From an uncultured Pseudomonadota bacterium (GTDB lineage: Bacteria > Pseudomonadota > Gammaproteobacteria > Steroidobacterales > Steroidobacteraceae): a stretch of 63,293 bases of DNA. The notes below the pieces were generated by a model, which saw nothing but the letters and a program-made list of their open reading frames with translations, made no database searches and was not told the origin of the DNA. Below are positions 9,527 to 17,278 of the stretch, in pieces. Position 1 is the first letter of the stretch. Every line of letters begins with the position of its first letter. The stretch is from contig CAIPVV010000038.1 of the NCBI GenBank assembly GCA_903868595.1, positions 1 to 63,293 of the forward strand, read 5' to 3'. Made by a program: the position numbers and the translations under genes.

Positions 9527-10326
9527 TTCGCCCCCGGGTCGAAGCCCGTGTGGCCGGACTGGTCTACGGGATTGCGGTCATTCTCGGCGCACACGAACTC
9601 CATCAGGCTCCAGTCGCGCTGGCGCTTGAAGGTATGGGTGATGTGGTACGGACGCTCCAGCGCCTCCGGATCCTCAATGGTCATCTCCAGCACCAGCAGG
9701 TCCGGATCCTTCGCGTCCTGGTGGAAGCGCTCACCGATACGCAGGCTCTTGCTGTGCTTGATGCCCGGTCCCAACTCGGTGACCGTCTTGATGCCAAGGG
9801 TGTCCACGACCAGCGTGTTGCCTTCCCAATGCCCGATGGAGTGGCCAAAGATGCCCGGCTCCAGGTCATCCGGGTGGCCCCGCCCATCGGTATAGATGCT
9901 GCGCCACTGCATCCAGGCCTCGTGGTGCATCGTCACGCGCCCCGGCGTGAGGAGGAACTCGATGGGGTACTGGGCGGTCGCCATCATGTTCGGCATGCCC
10001 GGCGGCATGCAGTTGGAGGTCTGCTTGCGGACGACACCGTTGTTGTCCTTTACTTCCTTCTGCCAGGCCTCATAACGCCGGAGGAACTCGCCCTTGAGGA
10101 GGGGACGCTCGCGGGGCGCCTCCCCCGGGGCCGGCGGCTTGGGGCGCTCCAGCACCCAAACCCCGCCCCAGTCGGGCAGGGCGTTCAGGGCCGTATAGGC
10201 CCCCTTCGGGTAGGCGGCGCCCAGTTTCTGGGGTGCTGCCGCGGCAGACACCGTAGAATTTTCACTGACTATGCACGCTCCCGACAAGAAAAAAACAAGC
10301 CCGCTGAGCGTTGCCCGGAACTTCAT
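9523..10326 (-). CDS. exported protein of unknown function, GxWEG family (copy 2)
   Basis: 267 residues with a hydrophobic N-terminus (MKFRATLSGLVFFLSGACIV) that is either a Sec signal or, given the cysteine at residue 18, possibly a lipoprotein signal. The family core reads IGHWEGNTLVVDTLGIK; upstream is the conserved CMPPGMPNMM region that lines up with CYPIGMPMIM in the gene at 11386. It has a strong GGGGGAAGG ribosome-binding site and is the first gene of the three-gene unit. It is divergent from the DUF6152 gene at 10484. No enzymatic motif is recognised. Confidence 0.75.
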   Translation of the reverse strand: MKFRATLSGLVFFLSGACIVSENSTVSAAAAPQKLGAAYPKGAYTALNALPDWGGVWVLERPKPPAPGEAPRERPLLKGEFLRRYEAWQKEVKDNNGVVRKQTSNCMPPGMPNMMATAQYPIEFLLTPGRVTMHHEAWMQWRSIYTDGRGHPDDLEPGIFGHSIGHWEGNTLVVDTLGIKTVTELGPGIKHSKSLRIGERFHQDAKDPDLLVLEMTIEDPEALERPYHITHTFKRQRDWSLMEFVCAENDRNPVDQSGHTGFDPGAK

Positions 10327-10428
10327 GGTGCCTTCCCCCGACTAATAGTTGTTTTCCGCCTGCGTCCGGCTGGGCCGGCCACCTGCCCGTGACCTTAATG
10401 TGCTAGGCATTGGCTCGCAAGCAGAGCA

Positions 10429-10434
10429 TATAAT
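10429..10434 (+). promoter_or_regulatory. candidate -10 element for the 10484-11328 gene pair
   Basis: A perfect TATAAT lies 50 bp before the ATG at 10484 in the divergent intergenic region. No convincing -35 box is found at 16-18 bp, so an activator or weak constitutive use is possible. Confidence 0.4.
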
Positions 10435-10483
10435 GACGAATAGACAAGCCGAACGCGACTGGCGTTCAAGCCGGAGGGACTCA

Positions 10484-10900
10484 ATGACGACACGCAGACT
10501 GGCGGGCTGGGTGCTGGCGGCCGCAGGGGGCTTCGCGCTTCCGGCGATGGCCCATCACTCCTTCGCAATGTTCGACCAGACCAAGCAGGTCTCGGTGAAG
10601 GGCAAGGTCACGGAATTCCAATGGACCAATCCCCACGCATTCATCCACGTGGCGGTACAGGATGGCGCGACGAACGAGGTGTGGGAGGTTGAACTCAACA
10701 GCCCCAACAACCTCAAGCGCCAGGGCTGGAACTCCGGCAGCGTGAAGGTCGGCGACCAGGTCACCATCGTGATCAACCCGCTGCGCGACACCGCGCACAA
10801 GGGCGGATTGTTCGTCGCGGTCACGCTGCCCGACGGTACCGTCCTGGGGGATGCCACCCGCGCTGGCGGTGGCCCGATCAACGTACCGACCGTACCGTAA
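10484..10900 (+). CDS. DUF6152-type small exported protein (copy 2)
   Basis: 138 residues from the ATG at 10484, chosen because GGAGGGA precedes it by 5-6 nt and the signal peptide (MTTRRLAGWVLAAAGGFALP, cleaved before HHSF) begins there; an open frame further upstream lacks these. The mature protein starts with HHSFAMFDQTK and has GKVTEFQWTNPHAFIHV, the DUF6152 pattern. It is clearly a tandem duplicate of the next gene, 17 bp downstream (shared MFD, GKVTEF, WTNPH, NPLRD/HPLRD and LPDGT/LADGT). Likely periplasmic. Function unknown. Confidence 0.78.
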   Translation: MTTRRLAGWVLAAAGGFALPAMAHHSFAMFDQTKQVSVKGKVTEFQWTNPHAFIHVAVQDGATNEVWEVELNSPNNLKRQGWNSGSVKVGDQVTIVINPLRDTAHKGGLFVAVTLPDGTVLGDATRAGGGPINVPTVP

Positions 10901-10917
10901 GCCTCTGGAGCGGCCAC

Positions 10918-11328
10918 ATGACCAAGACAAAAATCGCACTGTTTACCGCCGGCCTGCTGGCCGTCTCGACGCCCGCCTGGGTGCATCACTCCGGCGCGAT
11001 GTTCGACCCGTCCTCCGAGAAGACCATTGCGGGCAAGGTGACGGAGTTCAACTGGACCAACCCGCACTCCTCCTTCAAGCTCGAAGTGACGGATGCCTCG
11101 GGTACTAGCGAGGTGTGGGCCATCGAAATGAACGGGCCGCAGAACCTCATGCATGACGGCTGGAAGCGCTCCACCATCAAGCCGGGGGACAAGGTCACGG
11201 TGGTGGTGCACCCGCTGCGCGACGGCAAGCCGGGTGGCTCCTACGTGTCCATCACGCTTGCCGATGGCACGACGCTGAAGGGCACGGGCCCCGGCCAGAG
11301 CGGCTACGAAGCCCCCAAGACGCCCTAG
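10918..11328 (+). CDS. DUF6152-type small exported protein (copy 3)
   Basis: 136 residues with a signal peptide (MTKTKIALFTAGLLAVSTPA) followed by HHSGAMFDPSSEK and GKVTEFNWTNPHSSFKLEV. It repeats the previous gene over its whole length, so the pair arose by tandem duplication. The pair is co-oriented, convergent with the GxWEG gene at 11386 and separated from it by a strong hairpin. Possible roles (metal or carbohydrate binding) are guesses; there is no catalytic motif. Confidence 0.78.
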   Translation: MTKTKIALFTAGLLAVSTPAWVHHSGAMFDPSSEKTIAGKVTEFNWTNPHSSFKLEVTDASGTSEVWAIEMNGPQNLMHDGWKRSTIKPGDKVTVVVHPLRDGKPGGSYVSITLADGTTLKGTGPGQSGYEAPKTP

Positions 11329-11345
11329 TCCTTGGCTACAGGGAT

Positions 11346-11367
11346 CCGGCGGCCGTCCGGCCGCCGG
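11346..11367. terminator. hairpin between convergent genes
   Basis: A perfect 10-bp GC-only inverted repeat (11346-11355 and 11358-11367) lies between the stop codons at 11328 (+) and 11386 (-). It has only TTCC after it on the plus strand and no T-run on the minus strand, so it is a weak or Rho-assisted bidirectional terminator at best. Confidence 0.45.
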
Positions 11368-11385
11368 TTCCGTAGGCTCCTGCGC

Positions 11386-12276
11386 CTACTTCTTCGCGCG
11401 ATCGTCGACTGCCTTCTGCCCAGCCGAGGTGCTCGGCAGGTTCTGGTTCAGGTTCGGCAGGCACTCCACTTCCGGAATATCGCTGTAGTCCTGGCGCAGG
11501 AAGTTCTTGCTGCTCTTCCACTCGCCCTTCCACATCTTTGGATCCGTCATCGTGTAGTCGATGTGCAGCGTCATGCCCTTGTCCTGCATCGTGATGCGCT
11601 CGACCATCTCGAACTCATCGCTGATCGGGATGCCGGAATCGATGTAGTGCTCGTTGGTCTCGAAGTACTTGCTGTGCACGACCAGCGCATCGCCCTCCCA
11701 GTGGCCGATCGACTCGCCGTTGTAGGTCGGCACTGAGTAATCCAGCTCCGAATGCGGACGGCCGTCCAGGTAGATGAAGCGCATGCTGTTGGTAAAGGCG
11801 AACAGCATGTAGATGATGGTCGGCTTCTGGATCATGCTGGTGGGCCAGACTCGCGTCATGATCATCGGCATGCCGATCGGATAGCACTGGCCGCTGCTGT
11901 CGCGGTAGGAGACGCCCTTCTTGCGCGCTTCCTCCGCCTCCCGCATCGCCGTCTTGCCGGCTTCGTAGAACTCCGGGTACGGCGGACCGAAGCGGAAATC
12001 ATTGAAGGATCTGCGCAGGTCCACGAACCAGGTGCCGGTCAGGTCGAACGGCGGCTTGGGGCGCTTCTTGGCCAGATTCGCCGGTGCCAGGGCCCCCAGG
12101 TAACCCGGGTGCTTGTGCGCCAGCTCGTCCATCCGGTCCTGCGACAGCCCGCCACCGGCGGTGCGCCCTGCCGGCGGGGCCGCCGGCGCCGCCTGTGCCA
12201 ACGTGATGCCCGGCGCCCAGGCGCCGATTGCCAGCACCGCGGCCGCCATCGCCAGCCTGCCATATCCCCTGCTCAT
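11386..12276 (-). CDS. exported protein of unknown function, GxWEG family (copy 3)
   Basis: 296 residues from the ATG at 12276, which has GGAG at suitable distance; a GTG 15 bp upstream is also possible. The signal peptide ends near TLAQA. The mature part has FDLTGTWFVDLRRS, CYPIGMPMIM, YLDGRPHSELDY and IGHWEGDALVV, the shared family core. It closes the minus-strand operon that starts with the carotenoid-oxygenase homologue: the gap to the 12308 stop is about 30 bp. Unlike copies 1 and 2 it is not next to a co-directional DUF6152 gene but faces two of them. Function unknown. Confidence 0.75.
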   Translation of the reverse strand: MSRGYGRLAMAAAVLAIGAWAPGITLAQAAPAAPPAGRTAGGGLSQDRMDELAHKHPGYLGALAPANLAKKRPKPPFDLTGTWFVDLRRSFNDFRFGPPYPEFYEAGKTAMREAEEARKKGVSYRDSSGQCYPIGMPMIMTRVWPTSMIQKPTIIYMLFAFTNSMRFIYLDGRPHSELDYSVPTYNGESIGHWEGDALVVHSKYFETNEHYIDSGIPISDEFEMVERITMQDKGMTLHIDYTMTDPKMWKGEWKSSKNFLRQDYSDIPEVECLPNLNQNLPSTSAGQKAVDDRAKK

Positions 12277-12307
12277 TATTGGTTTCTCCACTAGATAAAT
12301 AGGTCCG

Positions 12308-15300
12308 TCAACGCGCCGCCGCCGTGCTCACCACGAACTGCAGCACCGGCGCCGACAGCGAATCATCGTCGCTGCCCACCGCGGAGGTCTCGGATATATG
12401 GGAATGGTTCGGCAGACGCAACTGCTTCAAGGGCATCCCGTTCTGCGAGCGGGCGCGGATCAGCGCCTCCGCGTCGGCGGCGAAGCTCTCCGGATCCAGC
12501 TCCCCGTAGGTGACCAGCAGCGGCAGCGGCGTCCTGGCGAGGGCGGGCAGCGACTCGCGCGCCTTGTACTGGGATACGTCGTCGCCGTAGTAGTCCTTCC
12601 AGACGCTGACCTTGTCGCCCAGCGTGTAGATGCCGGAGGTCAGGATCGCGCCGGCGATGCCGGGCTTGGCAGCCCGGGCAAGGTAGTCGGCGGCATGGGC
12701 TCCGCCGGCAGAGTGGCCCCACAGGAAGATGCGCGCCGGATCACCGCCGAACTCTTTCGCGTGGGCCTTCAGGTACGCCACCACTCGCGTCAGGTCCTCG
12801 ATGCCCGCGGGGTAGGGGAACTGCGGCGCGTAGCGGTAGTTGATGGTCACGCCTACGAGCCCCTGGGAGGCTGCCCACACCCCGATGTTGTCGTAGAACG
12901 GGGACCCCGGCGCGCTCTTGGCGCCGCGGCTGAAGCCACCGCCGTGGATGAACACCAGAACGGGCCGGCCCTTGCCCGCCGCGACGGGCGTGAACACATC
13001 CAGGCGATGCCGCTCGTGCGGGCCGTAAGCCAGGTCGCGCTGCAGCTTGATGCCCGCGTACGGCTCCTTGGGCTGCAGGGGCGCGTACAGGGCAGCCGTC
13101 CTGGGCCCCTCGATGCGCGGACCGATCTCCCGAAGGGCCGCTGCGATGGCATCGGACATGCCAGGGGGCTTGGGCAGCTTCGCCGCCGGCGCCGCGGGCG
13201 GCGGCATCGGATAGCGGGCCAGCTGCGCCTGCAGGGGCGGCAACGCCGGTAGCTCGGTCCGACCGGTCACCGGGTTGGCATAGTGGTAGGGAATCTCATA
13301 GACGATCGGGAACATCGCCGTGAACGTGGTGGGCGGCGCATCCCAATCAAAGCCCGGCGTCGGGCCGGGCATGAGGCGCCCCGCCGCCTTGGCAGGCCCC
13401 CCGACGTAGCTGGCGGAGAACGTGTTGTAGGTGTGGTCGACGCTGAACTTCCAGACGCCGCCTTCCTTCACGACCTCATTCTCGTACACCGCCCCGCCGA
13501 TGGAGGAGCGTCCGCCCATGCCCATCTGCTGGAACATGCGCACGCGGATCTTGCCGCTGCGCCCCTGCGGATCCACATGGATCACGGGCTGCATCTGCAG
13601 GTGGTTGCCCAGGCGCCCGGCGACCGGTCCCTCCTCGCCACGGCCGAACACGGCCTTCAGGAACGAGCGGACGCGCTCTCCCTTATAGACGCCGCGCTGC
13701 GCAAGCTCGATGGAGCCGTCCTTCGCGAACAGATCCGCAAGGTCGGTCCACAGGTTCTTGTCCAGGTAGTAGCCGTAGGCGCTCTCCAGGTTCTCCAGCT
13801 CATGGTAGTCCTTGACGCGCTCCACCTGCCGCTGGGTCTCGGCCAGCACCGCGGCCGCATCACGCACGGGCTTGAGCACGCCCGGCTTGCCGGGGTTGAA
13901 CAAGGCCGCTGCGGCCAGCTTCGCATCCGGCCCGCCCACCGCCGGATAGGTCGGCGCCGCACCGGAGACGGGATTGCGGTAGTGGTAGGGGGGGACCTGT
14001 GCCTTGGGGAAGATCTCGTAGACCTGGGTCGGTGGCCGGTCCGGCGGCAGCGCAGGGTCGATGCCCGGCGCGGGCTGCGCGTCCTGGGTCCAGCCCTTGT
14101 CGTAGTCCGTGATGAAGGTCGGGTAGAGGTGCACGGACTTGAACTTCCAGACGCCCTGCTCCTTCACGTAGGCGTTTTCATAGACGCCCTCGCTCCACTG
14201 ACCGGACTGGCCGTAGCGGGCCGTGAGGTCCAGCTCCCGGCTGCGCGCACGCGCGCTGAGGCCATCGGCGGCCACGTCCACCACCTCCTGCAGCTGGATA
14301 TGGTCGTTGAGCCAGCCCGGCTCCAGGCCGTGGTGGCCCAGTCGGCCCAGGAACGCGCGCACCCGGGGCTTGCCCAGGTAAACGCCCTGCTGCGCGAATT
14401 CGATCGTGCCGTCATCGGCGAACAGGTCCGCCAACTGGTCCCACTGCGCGCGGTCGAGGTAGTACCCGTAGATGCGCTGCAGGTTCTCGATCTGCGTCTC
14501 ATCCTGCAGCCGCTCCGCGCGGCGCTGCAGGTCCGCCAAGCTGCGCTTCACGTCGCCCCTGACGGGCTTGACCGGCAGGGTCGCCGCATCCCAGGCAAGC
14601 CCCCCGGACAGCGTGGAGGGGTTGGCATAGTGAAACGGCGCGACGCACGCCGCGGGAAAGCCCTCGCAGGCCATGTTGCGCTCGATGTCGGCCGGATGGG
14701 CCAGCGGCCGTCGCGCGCGGCTCTGCGGCACCACGGCCTTCGCATCACCGGGCGGCGTGGCCGCCGCGGGCGGGGCGGTGTAGCCCCAGCCGGTGGCGTA
14801 GGAGGCGCCAAAACCGGAGTGGTAATCGAGCTTGGCGATCTTCCACACGCCGTTTTGCTTCGCGTACTGCATCTCGTAGACACCCTCGGCCCAGGTCCCC
14901 GCGGGCCCGCCGAAGCTGCCAAAGAACGCCAATGCCCGCCAGCGACCCTTGGCGGTTTGCCCGCCCGGGTCCAGGTGAACGACGGGCTGGATGTTCAGGT
15001 GGTTGTAGAGACGCTTGTCCCCCAACCCCACCTCCCCGAGCTTCACGTTGCCGACGTTCAGGTACAGGTGCTCGCGGATGCTCTTCTTGCCGACGAAAAC
15101 GCCCGCCGGGTAGTTCGCCACGGCATCGTCGGTAAAGTACTCGGCCAGGTCCGTCCACATGCCCTTGTCCAGGTAGTAGCCGTAGGTGCGCTGCAGGCGC
15201 TTGATCGCCCGCAGATCCTCCGCGGCCGTCACCTCCGCGCCAAGCTGCGCGACCTGCTGTGCCAGGGAGGCCGCAGCCGGACCCGGCTGCTGTGCGACGG

Positions 15301-15376
15301 CCGACACGCCGATACCCGCGAGCAGCGCGCCGGCGATCATCGCGGTCCGGCGGACCGCGCGTCGTACTTGAATCAT
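12308..15376 (-). CDS. exported fusion: three NTF2/SnoaL-like domains plus alpha/beta hydrolase
   Basis: 1022 residues with a signal peptide (MIQVRRAVRRTAMIAGALLA, cleavage near VAQQ), so probably periplasmic. Three repeats, each with the SnoaL-like hallmark YGYYLD (residues 65-70, 303-308 and 534-539) followed by W, D-L, F and a glycine-rich turn, are spaced about 235 residues apart. Each ends with a linker containing a P(F/Y)HYxNP segment. A carboxylesterase-type alpha/beta hydrolase follows: oxyanion motif HGGGF at 811-815, nucleophile S889 in GHSAGG, D961 and H991/H993, so the triad is intact. SnoaL/NTF2 domains bind hydrophobic ring compounds. I infer an enzyme that binds and hydrolyses a hydrophobic or aromatic ester. 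The fusion is unusual. It lies in the operon of the carotenoid-oxygenase homologue. Confidence 0.85.
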   Translation of the reverse strand: MIQVRRAVRRTAMIAGALLAGIGVSAVAQQPGPAAASLAQQVAQLGAEVTAAEDLRAIKRLQRTYGYYLDKGMWTDLAEYFTDDAVANYPAGVFVGKKSIREHLYLNVGNVKLGEVGLGDKRLYNHLNIQPVVHLDPGGQTAKGRWRALAFFGSFGGPAGTWAEGVYEMQYAKQNGVWKIAKLDYHSGFGASYATGWGYTAPPAAATPPGDAKAVVPQSRARRPLAHPADIERNMACEGFPAACVAPFHYANPSTLSGGLAWDAATLPVKPVRGDVKRSLADLQRRAERLQDETQIENLQRIYGYYLDRAQWDQLADLFADDGTIEFAQQGVYLGKPRVRAFLGRLGHHGLEPGWLNDHIQLQEVVDVAADGLSARARSRELDLTARYGQSGQWSEGVYENAYVKEQGVWKFKSVHLYPTFITDYDKGWTQDAQPAPGIDPALPPDRPPTQVYEIFPKAQVPPYHYRNPVSGAAPTYPAVGGPDAKLAAAALFNPGKPGVLKPVRDAAAVLAETQRQVERVKDYHELENLESAYGYYLDKNLWTDLADLFAKDGSIELAQRGVYKGERVRSFLKAVFGRGEEGPVAGRLGNHLQMQPVIHVDPQGRSGKIRVRMFQQMGMGGRSSIGGAVYENEVVKEGGVWKFSVDHTYNTFSASYVGGPAKAAGRLMPGPTPGFDWDAPPTTFTAMFPIVYEIPYHYANPVTGRTELPALPPLQAQLARYPMPPPAAPAAKLPKPPGMSDAIAAALREIGPRIEGPRTAALYAPLQPKEPYAGIKLQRDLAYGPHERHRLDVFTPVAAGKGRPVLVFIHGGGFSRGAKSAPGSPFYDNIGVWAASQGLVGVTINYRYAPQFPYPAGIEDLTRVVAYLKAHAKEFGGDPARIFLWGHSAGGAHAADYLARAAKPGIAGAILTSGIYTLGDKVSVWKDYYGDDVSQYKARESLPALARTPLPLLVTYGELDPESFAADAEALIRARSQNGMPLKQLRLPNHSHISETSAVGSDDDSLSAPVLQFVVSTAAAR

Positions 15377-15428
15377 CGACTACCCCTCAGCGGTCGCGCC
15401 CACGCGCGCCGCGCCCTGCTTGTTCTCG

Positions 15429-15713
15429 TCAGGCAACCCACATCTGATCAACGGGCTGCACGGGGGCGGTGATGCGCCCGGCCTGCGGAACGCCCGTATC
15501 GACGCGGAACGCATACGGCGGGTACGCGCCGCACATGTCATCCACCGTCCAGTCGCCACAGGGATCCCGGTAACCGCAAGCCAGGCCCCCTACCGGTGCG
15601 GCCTGCAGCAGCGATATCGGCAGCAGCGAGGTGACTACTGCGCCGCCCACCGTCAAGGTGAGGCCGCCGAGGAAGGCGCGCCGGTCCAGAAGCGTATGCA
15701 TGGAATTGCTCAT
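15429..15713 (-). CDS. small Tat-exported protein of unknown function
   Basis: 94 residues. The N-terminus has a twin-arginine signal (DRRAFLGGLTL, with R11 and R12, then a hydrophobic stretch ending near LQAAP), which implies folded export and often a cofactor or partner. The mature part is only about 55 residues, with three cysteines (C46, C52, C61) and the sequence DDMCGAYPPYAF. GGGGGA precedes the ATG. It lies 16 bp after the carotenoid-oxygenase homologue and 52 bp before the NTF2-hydrolase fusion, so it is co-transcribed with both. I do not recognise a family. It could be a small subunit or chaperone of the oxygenase, which itself shows no export signal. Confidence 0.7.
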   Translation of the reverse strand: MSNSMHTLLDRRAFLGGLTLTVGGAVVTSLLPISLLQAAPVGGLACGYRDPCGDWTVDDMCGAYPPYAFRVDTGVPQAGRITAPVQPVDQMWVA

Positions 15714-15729
15714 GGCATGTTCCCCCGGA

Positions 15730-17163
15730 TCAGGCTGTCACAGGCGGCAGTTCATCGGCATCGAACCAATTGGTGTGCGTGCCGCTGCGCAGCCGGAACG
15801 GCAGCTTCACGGTGGCGATGGCGCCCTCCTCCAGGCGCTGCGCGTCGACGATCACCAGGTCGCTGGACAGGGTCTCGTAGTTGCTTGCGATACCCAGCAG
15901 GTAGCCATCGCCCTCGCCCTTGCTGCCCTTGCGCGGCACGAAGCAGCTCTCCTGCAGGCTCTGCACCGGGCCCACGAAATAGGCTGCGGTCTTGCCCGTG
16001 GCCACGTCCACCCGCAAGTACTGGTTGGTGACGAAGCCGCCCATGTTGCCCGCACGCGCCTTGTCAAACGGCTGGTTCGGGTCGCGGTTGCCAATATAGG
16101 CGTACTGGTACGGCAGCGACAGGTAGCGATCGTCCATGCGGGCCAGCACGCCGTTGGCCACCGAGACGACTTCCTCGTCGAACGTGTCCTTCTTGGACTT
16201 CATGTTGAAGGTCCAGCGCCGCAGCTGCGAGGGATCCCGCTCGCCGCTGGAGGTCGGCAACTCCATCGTGATGGTACCGTCCGGGTGGTCGGTGGCGTTC
16301 AGGAAGTGCAGCGTGTTGCGGGCCGGGCCCTTGAACCAGCGCACGTCCTTGGCGGCGCCGTTGCGCGGCAGGACCGCGACCATGGTCGGCAGGTTGCCGT
16401 TCCACTCCCACATCGGCTCGCCGGACTTCAGCCGCGCCTCGCTCGTGGTCCGGGCGATCAGCGGGATAAGGATGTAGTTCTGGGTCAAGGCCATGTCGTG
16501 CATGATCCCCACGTACGGGGTCTTGAACCAGACCTCGTTCGTGACGACGCCGTGCTTGTTGACCGTGTAGACGGCCACGTCGTTGGAGAGGTCGCCCTTG
16601 GCCTGGTAGCCGTAGCAGATCATCTCCCCCGTCACCGGGTCGATCTTCGGGTGCGCCGACATACTGGTCGCGGTATAGCGACCATCGAAGGTCCAGATGC
16701 CCTTGGTCTCCAGCGTGTGCGGGTCCACGTACCAGGGCAGCGAGTCCTCCTTCAGGCACAGCAGCTTGCCGCCGTGCCAGTAGAGATGCGTGTTGGCGGC
16801 CGAGCGCTCCAGCTTGGCGACGCTCGGATCGTCCGTGTAGTGGTTGCGGTAGACGCCGTAGAGGCGCCGGTGCGCCTCGCGCTCCGCCTGCAGGCGCTGC
16901 GTCTGCACGTAGCGGCTGCGGTAGTTGACGTTGCCGTTCTTGATGCGGAAGCGGCTCACATGACCGTCACCGTTGAAGCCGGTCGGCCACTCGTTCTGCG
17001 GCGGGCGGTACTGGAAATCGCACTGCATCCGATAGAACGTTCCCTCGATGTCGGTGGGCACCTTGCCCCAGACTTCGCAGTCGTAGACGTCAGCCTCAAA
17101 GCGCGTCGGCGCATTGAAGCCCGTTGACGGGAACATCGGATGACCACGGAAATCGACTGCCAT
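15730..17163 (-). CDS. carotenoid cleavage dioxygenase / lignostilbene dioxygenase family
   Basis: Non-haem iron dioxygenases of this family (RPE65/CCD) cleave the central double bond of carotenoids, apocarotenoids or stilbenes. The 477-residue product starts at the ATG at 17163 (MAVDFRGHPMF), preceded by GGGGGT. The four iron-binding histidines are H171 (SAHPK), H222 (IMHDM), H286 (TLHFL) and H463 (GTHTNW), spaced as expected for the seven-bladed propeller; PTDIEGTFYR and FNGDGHVSRF are family motifs. No signal peptide is seen. It is first in an operon with the small Tat protein, the NTF2-hydrolase fusion and a GxWEG protein, 115 bp behind a TonB receptor. The substrate cannot be told from sequence; lignin-like stilbenes are a guess. 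Confidence 0.9.
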   Translation of the reverse strand: MAVDFRGHPMFPSTGFNAPTRFEADVYDCEVWGKVPTDIEGTFYRMQCDFQYRPPQNEWPTGFNGDGHVSRFRIKNGNVNYRSRYVQTQRLQAEREAHRRLYGVYRNHYTDDPSVAKLERSAANTHLYWHGGKLLCLKEDSLPWYVDPHTLETKGIWTFDGRYTATSMSAHPKIDPVTGEMICYGYQAKGDLSNDVAVYTVNKHGVVTNEVWFKTPYVGIMHDMALTQNYILIPLIARTTSEARLKSGEPMWEWNGNLPTMVAVLPRNGAAKDVRWFKGPARNTLHFLNATDHPDGTITMELPTSSGERDPSQLRRWTFNMKSKKDTFDEEVVSVANGVLARMDDRYLSLPYQYAYIGNRDPNQPFDKARAGNMGGFVTNQYLRVDVATGKTAAYFVGPVQSLQESCFVPRKGSKGEGDGYLLGIASNYETLSSDLVIVDAQRLEEGAIATVKLPFRLRSGTHTNWFDADELPPVTA

Positions 17164-17236
17164 GACACATACCCCCGCTTTGATCCTTCCTACGAACACC
17201 CGCCAGCACTAGCTCAATTCTAGTCCTTGCGGGCGG

Positions 17237-17263
17237 ATCCGCCAGCCTCACCGGCTGGCGGAT
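17237..17263. terminator. hairpin between TonB receptor and oxygenase gene
   Basis: A perfect 11-bp inverted repeat (17237-17247 and 17253-17263, loop of 5) lies 16 bp after the TonB receptor stop. There is no T-run after it on either strand, so it may be a Rho-linked terminator, an RNA-stability element or an attenuator for the oxygenase operon. Confidence 0.45.
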
Positions 17264-17278
17264 GAGCCCTCTGCCTGC

